A DNA stretch of 38,758 nucleotides, taken from NCBI GenBank assembly GCA_964406095.1, contig CAYOQJ010000054.1:1-38758 (forward strand), given 5' to 3'. This stretch comes from M55B167 sp964406095. GTDB lineage: Bacteria; Verrucomicrobiota; Kiritimatiellia; RFP12; UBA1067. How positions within the stretch are numbered: the stretch's first letter is position 1; each line of letters opens with the position of its first letter. Made by a program: the position numbers and the translations under genes. Positions 34,001 through 38,758 of the stretch are shown here, in pieces. A model generated the notes under the pieces. It saw nothing but the letters and a program-made list of their open reading frames with translations. It was not told where the DNA came from and did not search any database.

Positions 34001-36663
34001 GATGCGACCGCATTTTGCGGCAGTTCAAGATTGTATGAATGATCGCTAAGGGTAATGTAATAATACAGGGTGGTGTCGGGTGCATGGTGAGGTATAAAAG
34101 CGCGATAACAGACATTACTGCACCACTCAGCCTGTACAGATTGCCAGATACCGGTGACACCAGCAGACGTGCCTGTGTTGAAGTGAAGGTTTAATTCATT
34201 GTTGGTAAACACGTTAAGAGATTGAACGTTGAAATCGATCGGATAAGGAGCCAGTGTCGCATTATAGAAGGGTTGTGCCTGATGCACAATAATCGGCGGC
34301 TCATCAACAGCACCGCGGATATAGAGCGCGGCCTGCACTCCGCTAACCGGCACATTATATCCGCTGATGTTGATACTGTAGGTGCCGGCAGTGGCGGATG
34401 CTATGTGTATTCCCTCGACGGTGTTGCGGTTGTCACTCTGATCTTTTCCGTTGGGAAATACTGTGTTACCGGCGGGATCACGTAAGCTGAGATTCAGATC
34501 GTTGATCAGTGTTACCGCGGCACCGGCTGTACCGGGATAATCCGCCCAGCACATGATGATATCCAGCGGATATCCGGGTTTTTCCACCGTGATCGCATAG
34601 CTATTTGTCTGATTGCTTTGCAGCTCTATGCGGTCGATCAATCTGATCATCATGCCGTCTGGATGCACAGCGTGTTCCACATCGGTCTGCCCCCATCCCT
34701 CAACGTTGTCAGGCCGCGCGAAGGGAATTTCCTGTGTGCTGCCGGTGCCGTACTGACCCGGTGCTAGCGACCGGGTGCCGCCGATCATGGCTGCTTTAAT
34801 CAGGGCAGCTGTGGGACTGATTATGCCAGCTCGCTTAACAACATATTCACGTATCAGAGCAGCAGCACCGGCGGCCAGGGGCGTCGCCATGCTGGTTCCG
34901 CCACCGTAACAATAGGCCTGGTTGGAAGGCAGTATGCCCCACAATGTTGTGGTACCGCTGATAGTGCTGCGGGTTGAGATAACATCGGTGCCCGGTGCAC
35001 ATACTTCGGGTTTGAGACGGCTGTCATCGGTTGGGCCGCGGCTGGAAAAGGCCGCCATACCCTGCTGATAGGGGTTTGTAGCGGCACTCCATGATATCCG
35101 GTCATCTTTTATCGGATTGGTTTTATAGGTGGAGTACCATTTGCTGCCGTAGGTGGCAGCTCGGTAGCCCTCCATGGCGAACGGGCGGTCGTTTTCGGTG
35201 GCCCCGACGGTCAGTACATTTTTTGCGGTTCCGGGGCTGGTGATACTGTCGACATCCACAACTCCGTCGTTATTGAGGTCCGCACCGCTGTTACCTGCCG
35301 CAAAAACCGGCAGAAAATCCTTGTAAGTCCATGAAAACAGGTCGGTAATGCGGGCCATGGAGTCATATTCACCGTAGTAATCCGCTCCCCAGCTATCAGA
35401 GTGAATTGTAGCACCGGCCAGATAACTTTGCATATACATTCCATACAGATCATTGATACCGGTGAAGCTGCCGCTACTCTTATCCACCAGGGCTTGCACT
35501 ACCAGTTTAGCGTTATGGGCGATGCCACGATACTCTCCGTTGCTCAGGGCACCGTTGCAGCATATAGAACCGGCTGTATGGGTGCCGTGTCCGTCATAAT
35601 CTGCGGCATCGGTACCGCCGTTAGCCAGATCATAGATGGCGGCGATCTGACCTTGAAAATCGGCCTTGATCGTATCCGGATTACCAGTGTCGACGCCGGT
35701 ATCACCATGTCCCACAATCTGATCGGCCCCGCTGAGATGCCAGCTGTGCCAGGCACCCGAGGCGTTAAGATGCGCGGGAGCAGCAGCGAAGTCGTTCAGC
35801 TTGGTCACCGGCACATGTTCTTCAATCCATTGAACCGCCCCCAGGTTCGCCAATTCCCGGATTTCCGCAAGTGACACAATCGCCCGGATCATACCCCATT
35901 CAGGCAGAGCGTTGACAGTTTCAATCGTACCACCGGAATTTTCAATTTCGTTGCTGATATCAGCAAGATCATTCGGATCAAGAGTCTGAATTGAGATGCG
36001 CAGTGAATCGCTTGGCTGCCGGATTTCCGTTAGTGCTTTGATAAAGGGTTCCAGTTTGTCATCAGCCGTGTATTCAGTTACAAACCGGGCTGCGGCACAA
36101 CTTTCCAAACGAGTTAGTGAGTCCGCGGAGAGCTCGGTCAGAAATGCAAAATCCGGCAGATAACCCCTCAGAATCACACCTTGTTTCTGCAGTTGCTGCC
36201 GAATGGCGGCAGTTATAGGTTCTCCCACATAAACTATGTAAGGTTTGGTGTCCCGTCGGGTTGGAATTTGGGGGGAGTTGTGAAAATCAGGCAGGGCATC
36301 TGTTTCGTCGACGCTGATACGCCGTCCGGCCAGCATAACGGTTCTGCCGTCGCGCTCATTCTTCGCACCCGGATTGAAACGTGTGCGGCTGTAAGTCGCC
36401 CGCAACTTGCGCAGCTCATCTCTGTCCAGGGTGGGTTCGATGCTGTTGTTCCGGAGGGAAATCGTTTTCTGCGGCACATTGGCCAAACGGCTGGCTGCAA
36501 CCACAGGCGCGGAACTTTTGAGTTGTTGTTGTAAATTATGGCTGACTCGTTGAGCAGTTTGGCTGTGATCCGGTCGGTAATACCGGATATACAGATATAA
36601 AGTAAGAGCCGCAAGTGCCAGAATCAACACAGATAACAGGGAAACATATCTTCTTTTGTTCAT
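31045..36663 (-). CDS. Giant exported subtilisin-like serine protease
   Basis: Peptidase S8 family, 1872 residues. A membrane segment or uncleaved signal lies at about 8-27. Residues 30-310 look like a long propeptide. The catalytic triad is D321 (GHGDTGVD), H359 (DGHGTHTAGS) and S591 (GGGTSMATP), with the oxyanion-site Asn458 in AAGNSG. A long insert between the last motifs and the order of blocks recall KP-43-like proteases. From about 680 to the end are beta-sandwich modules (CARDB/P-domain type). They include two calcium-binding thrombospondin-3-like stretches (DVDDDNLYDWWELRFFG, ESDPDNDGWSN, DQDGDGMATWREW) and a divergent InlB-like repeat near the C-terminus. It ends in RTGEHRFFRIAIP. 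The substrate is unknown; it would act outside the cell. GGGGAGA lies 10 nt before the ATG. Confidence 0.93.
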   Translation of the reverse strand: MNKRRYVSLLSVLILALAALTLYLYIRYYRPDHSQTAQRVSHNLQQQLKSSAPVVAASRLANVPQKTISLRNNSIEPTLDRDELRKLRATYSRTRFNPGAKNERDGRTVMLAGRRISVDETDALPDFHNSPQIPTRRDTKPYIVYVGEPITAAIRQQLQKQGVILRGYLPDFAFLTELSADSLTRLESCAAARFVTEYTADDKLEPFIKALTEIRQPSDSLRISIQTLDPNDLADISNEIENSGGTIETVNALPEWGMIRAIVSLAEIRELANLGAVQWIEEHVPVTKLNDFAAAPAHLNASGAWHSWHLSGADQIVGHGDTGVDTGNPDTIKADFQGQIAAIYDLANGGTDAADYDGHGTHTAGSICCNGALSNGEYRGIAHNAKLVVQALVDKSSGSFTGINDLYGMYMQSYLAGATIHSDSWGADYYGEYDSMARITDLFSWTYKDFLPVFAAGNSGADLNNDGVVDVDSITSPGTAKNVLTVGATENDRPFAMEGYRAATYGSKWYSTYKTNPIKDDRISWSAATNPYQQGMAAFSSRGPTDDSRLKPEVCAPGTDVISTRSTISGTTTLWGILPSNQAYCYGGGTSMATPLAAGAAALIREYVVKRAGIISPTAALIKAAMIGGTRSLAPGQYGTGSTQEIPFARPDNVEGWGQTDVEHAVHPDGMMIRLIDRIELQSNQTNSYAITVEKPGYPLDIIMCWADYPGTAGAAVTLINDLNLSLRDPAGNTVFPNGKDQSDNRNTVEGIHIASATAGTYSINISGYNVPVSGVQAALYIRGAVDEPPIIVHQAQPFYNATLAPYPIDFNVQSLNVFTNNELNLHFNTGTSAGVTGIWQSVQAEWCSNVCYRAFIPHHAPDTTLYYYITLSDHSYNLELPQNAVASNSFYRMHLGAPTELSVFGQPQEYGVVSPSYGTNLLLSGETFTASALPQNISATERLAANNWSGSGDIPSSGTSNPFSQSIHQNSTLTWHWHTQYTLQRDIYLRSVDYLLTDNISWYWKDGVVPNQWTPEVLQVSGLNYSQLYAFYGWSIDDSRWPDNHSPTPNPLNSLVMSNALVLQANYMELGTDVDDDNLYDWWELRFFGTTNAAVELESDPDNDGWSNLAESLDNTNPHDPSSYPTPPGIDVVPLHPFQSDRPPWRVTADVTDNFLIFTVILEWREKGETAWRQVEMNYSQENLFSALISPPSHGAIRVDYRVIAYDIVGYYDNSFISSSPIYSVIGDYDTPWLAVTPATLSLHEVAIQPTNLTCTVANLAGADLVWSACVASAVHTFSAGDPAWRHSGTNDFWSVTTQRTWNGEPVWYCGNTNNYRYPDLCHASLDTPPFTVGNNGILLFRHWMRFEKYGPDKPRHYWDGAVLRISTDNGLSFTGIEPVNGYNALIEPNPDSPFSADMPCLGDTGTGDWRTTMIDLAQFTGQTVIVRFEFGSDRYTVDEGWYVGGVTLLDTDIALPPWLTPTGSWSGVLPDLWSDSLSLQIDPAPMLANSEHALCLRFSGNDPQNEPIVDLTLRRGFAVTAQTTGNGYVNIPDPVIFRDESAVIDVQANYGSYITNIAINGVGQPGDYNFEDTSRFYTINPVADNLMFTIDFALRTWNLQTISAHGTPLPAASCYTVPHGSSVVASVETAVYDLDPDIRYDADGFILSGVAPLSYDLATVTLTLTNNAAITWRWCTNYQMHAFSNGHGVVVPSAGWYTAGSEACTTGYPALYYHFSHWAGDTDGSTNVANTIMLPMHAPATLVANFSANLTPTHGVPEPWLADQGYFDDFEAAAESDQDGDGMATWREWRADTDPNNDISLLQLSSITLHNEWMDIEWTGGIMRTQMLQSAATPAGPWISLYTNLPPAAISNAISLPRTGEHRFFRIAIP

Positions 36664-36722
36664 AAATCTGGTTCTCCCCAGGTGCTTTGCCCTTCACAAA
36701 AAAAGCACAACCACTCACATAT

Positions 36723-36744
36723 ATCCGGTTTTTAACCGGATTTT
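36723..36744. promoter_or_regulatory. Perfect hairpin in the divergent promoter region
   Basis: ATCCGGTT (36723-36730) and AACCGGAT (36734-36741) are separated by TTT and followed by TTT. It looks like a terminator but stands between two divergent gene starts, about 60 bp before the subtilase start and 180 bp before the lipoprotein gene. An operator or attenuator is more likely. Confidence 0.45.
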
Positions 36745-36904
36745 CATAGACAACGTTTGGTTTGCTAACCAGAGCTGCAAAAAACTCAAAAATCTCAGAA
36801 CATATTGTCAGATCGGGTGTTGGGTGTTATTCTTTCACATTTCACCCTAAAAAACAACAGCTCAATTTTCGGAGGATTTACTTTAGGAATTATCATTCCG
36901 ATTG

Positions 36905-36910
36905 TATAAT
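36905..36910 (+). promoter_or_regulatory. Consensus -10 box just before the DUF3748 gene
   Basis: TATAAT at 36905-36910, preceded by TTG. No good -35 is seen. Transcription would start near 36917, about 5 nt before the ATG at 36922, and no Shine-Dalgarno sequence is present. This suggests a leaderless or nearly leaderless mRNA. Confidence 0.4.
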
Positions 36911-36921
36911 CGCAGAACAAA

Positions 36922-38340
36922 ATGAAAGCAAGTATTGATAGATGTACAGCAACTCTTGGTCTAATCACTGGAACGCTGTTGCTGCTCTCCGCATGTCGGA
37001 TAAACACTGTAAGGAGTTCCACAGTGATGATAGAAAAATCGGTTACCAGTAAAGACCAGGGGCATATTCTCACCAATACCGGTGTGTGGACTCCAGATGG
37101 CAAATGGCTCGTTTATGACCTGCGTGTCAGGGGGGATGTTTTCTCCGGAACCCGGATTGAGCGGGTTAATGTCGATAGCGGAGTGGTTGAGGTTCTCTAT
37201 GAATCTGCCAACAAAGCCTGCTGCGGCGTTGTCACCTGCTCGCCGGTTGAAGATAAGGTTGTTTTCATTCACGGACCGGAGAATCCGACACCCAACTGGC
37301 AGTATGCCGCCGATCACCGTATGGGCATGGTGGTGGATATGAACAATCCCGGGAAAGGCGAAATTGCCGATGCGCGTGACCTGACGGAACCCCTGACTCC
37401 CGGTGCCCTGCGCGGCGGCACCCATGTGCATGTTTTCAGCGGAGACGGCCAATGGATCAGCTTCACTTATGAAGATGCGCTGCTGGCCGATAACACAGTT
37501 GAAGAAAACGGAAAGCATATTAACCTGCGCAACGTCGGTGTCTGCGTGCCAGCCGGCCCGATCAGTGTTGATAAAGAGCATCCCCGCAACCATGACGGCG
37601 CTTATTTCTCTATCCTTGTTTCGCAGACAACGGCAAACCCGAAACCAGGGTCGGATGAGATCAGTCGTGCCTTCAGCGATGCGTGGGTCGGCACAAATGG
37701 ATATATCAAAGCGGACGGAACCCGCCAGAAGAAGGCAATCGCTTTTCAGGGACATGTGCGTGACAAAAAAGGTGAAACAACCTCCGAGGTATTTATTGTG
37801 GATTTGCCTGACGACCTGACGCAGGCCGCGCCAGGCCTGCCACTGCAAGGAACAATGACCACCCGCCCCAATCCTCCGGCCGGCGTGGTTCAAAGAAGGT
37901 TAACCTTTACCGTCGATCACAAGTATCCCGGACTGCAAGGGCCACGTCACTGGCTGCGCAGTTCTCCGGACGGTTCGCAGATCGCCTTCCTGATGAAAGA
38001 TGACGATGGTGTTGTCCAGCTCTGGACAGTCTCGCCCAATGGCGGCGAGCCCCGGCAGATCACCCGCAATCAATGGGATGTCCAATCGGCCTTTTCATGG
38101 AGCCCCGATGGGGGCTTAATTGCCTACGTTATGGATAACAGCGTTTTTGTTACCGATGTGGCCACGGGCGAGAGCCGCCGGTTAACAGAGCGCTCGGATG
38201 ATAAAACCGCACCAACCTCTCACTGTTGTGTGTTCTCCCCAGAAGGCACAAAAATCGCCTATATGCGCCCTGATCCCAAAGCTGATGATGGAAGGTGTCA
38301 GCTGAAATGCGTCGGGGTCAAACCTGAAATTAAAAAATAG
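36922..38340 (+). CDS. DUF3748-family beta-propeller lipoprotein
   Basis: 472 residues. The signal peptide ends in a lipobox, LLLLSAC, with C25 as the lipidated cysteine. The rest matches, from my memory of the family, DUF3748 proteins such as E. coli YidR. Matching blocks include GTRIERVNVDSG, HGPENPTPNWQYAADHR, PGALRGGTHVHVFSGDGQW, HPRNHDGAYFS and KYPGLQGPRHWLRSSPDG. Several PD40/TolB-like blades (SPDGSQIAFLMKDD, WSPDGGLIAYVMDN) indicate a seven-bladed propeller. The biochemical role of the family is unknown; such propellers often bind periplasmic partners or act on sugars. It is divergent from the subtilase and is followed by transposase fragments. Confidence 0.88.
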   Translation: MKASIDRCTATLGLITGTLLLLSACRINTVRSSTVMIEKSVTSKDQGHILTNTGVWTPDGKWLVYDLRVRGDVFSGTRIERVNVDSGVVEVLYESANKACCGVVTCSPVEDKVVFIHGPENPTPNWQYAADHRMGMVVDMNNPGKGEIADARDLTEPLTPGALRGGTHVHVFSGDGQWISFTYEDALLADNTVEENGKHINLRNVGVCVPAGPISVDKEHPRNHDGAYFSILVSQTTANPKPGSDEISRAFSDAWVGTNGYIKADGTRQKKAIAFQGHVRDKKGETTSEVFIVDLPDDLTQAAPGLPLQGTMTTRPNPPAGVVQRRLTFTVDHKYPGLQGPRHWLRSSPDGSQIAFLMKDDDGVVQLWTVSPNGGEPRQITRNQWDVQSAFSWSPDGGLIAYVMDNSVFVTDVATGESRRLTERSDDKTAPTSHCCVFSPEGTKIAYMRPDPKADDGRCQLKCVGVKPEIKK

Positions 38341-38379
38341 TGAGTGGCGGGCGTTTTTGCTTTCGGATGTTCCTTTATC

Positions 38380-38586
38380 ATGGCTAAAAAATTGAGAGTC
38401 GCGTTTCCCGATACCATCTATCATATTACGCATTGCGTTAATGGGAAAAGGCGAATATTTACGAATTACCATGACCGTGAGAGGTTTCTTTTGCATAAGT
38501 TATTCGAGGTTTTAGCTGAGGAAAAGGCATCGAAGAGAGCGTTTGAAAATATCTCAGACAAGCTGGATAATGAACATCGGAAATAG
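38380..38586 (+). pseudogene. Fragment of a REP-associated tyrosine transposase (RAYT, Y1-Tnp)
   Basis: Residues 1-44 from ATG 38380 match the conserved start of RAYT/TnpA-REP proteins: KKLRVAFPDTIYHITHCVNG, then RRIF and DRERFL. These HUH-type single-strand transposases move REP-like hairpins. After about residue 44 similarity ends, and the frame stops at 38586. The catalytic H-x-H motif and tyrosine are therefore missing, and the gene is dead. The frame extends upstream to 38344, but the family start is at 38380. Confidence 0.75.
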
Positions 38587-38634
38587 CGTAGGAGCCTTAT
38601 TTTTAAATTTTAGGTTTGACCCTGACCCCCCACG

Positions 38635-38733
38635 ATGACAACGGCCGCAGCCATAGACAGGCTTGTTCATCACTCGGTGATCCTGGAGATGACGGGAGCC
38701 AGCAAACGTAAACCGGCATCAAAGACTACCTGA
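38635..38733 (+). pseudogene. C-terminal remnant of IS21-type IstB ATPase
   Basis: A 32-codon frame contains AAAIDRLVHHSVILEMTG, which matches the last conserved block of IstB proteins (A-x-x-D-R-L-x-H-H-x-x-x-(I/L)-x-x-x-G-x-S). The ATPase core is absent. It lies 48 bp after the transposase fragment, separated by a T/C-rich stretch with TGACCCTGACCCCC (38618-38631). This is a small pile of mobile-element debris. Confidence 0.6.
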
Positions 38734-38758
38734 AAAGGTATCTGATCCTGCCTCCGCC

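Noticed and set aside
34670..34690. parS-like half site (GTTCCAC) in the subtilase gene, and similar halves near 31012 and 37018
   Set aside because: Only one half of the palindrome is present in each, so ParB binding is not expected.

Overview
The window looks like an origin-proximal chromosome segment of a PVC-superphylum bacterium, most likely Kiritimatiellota or a relative such as Lentisphaerota. This is inferred from gene content, not from a search. It combines dnaA, dnaN, mnmE and mnmG with two formylglycine-type sulfatases, beta-strand-rich autotransporter-like proteins, a very large exported subtilase and a lipoprotein beta-propeller.

Layout. Positions 1-949 (minus) hold the N-terminal part of a GspE/PilB secretion ATPase. 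1086-12348 alternates accessory and housekeeping genes: a sulfatase, a 5'-truncated beta-rich protein, gpsA and plsY (minus), a J-domain protein with a zinc ribbon, a stand-alone trpB2, an exported thioredoxin-like protein, a lipoprotein of unknown family, and a second 5'-truncated repeat protein. 12437-19145 is all minus strand: a sulfatase with an extra C-terminal domain, a SWIM zinc-finger protein tightly coupled to a SNF2 helicase, and a Spy/CpxP-like periplasmic protein. 19146-27735 is visibly richer in A+T: dnaA, a probable oriC, dnaN, tRNA-Gln(CUG), tex, a 191-bp nested inverted-repeat element, a CorA/ZntB transporter and mnmE. A truncated membrane-protein gene and a second AT-rich box-containing gap precede mnmG. 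The right part has the 1872-residue subtilase (minus), a DUF3748 lipoprotein, and remains of a REP-type transposase and of an IS21-type IstB.

How the parts fit. The replication and segregation signals form one theme. dnaA is flanked on both sides by AT-rich DNA, and a third such gap precedes mnmG. All three gaps carry the same variant DnaA-box-like nonamer (TTATTAACA, TTATCAACA or TTATCTACA), while DnaA itself has an altered box-recognition motif. mnmG carries an insertion of about 64 residues containing two perfect parS palindromes read in two different frames, which points to selection on the DNA. parA, parB and rsmG are not in the window.

The second theme is decay. Three genes with intact 3' ends have lost their 5' ends, and protein-level homology to their own internal repeats runs upstream of the available start in two of them. 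Mobile-element fragments sit at the right edge. No CRISPR array, rRNA gene, prophage or defence system was seen.
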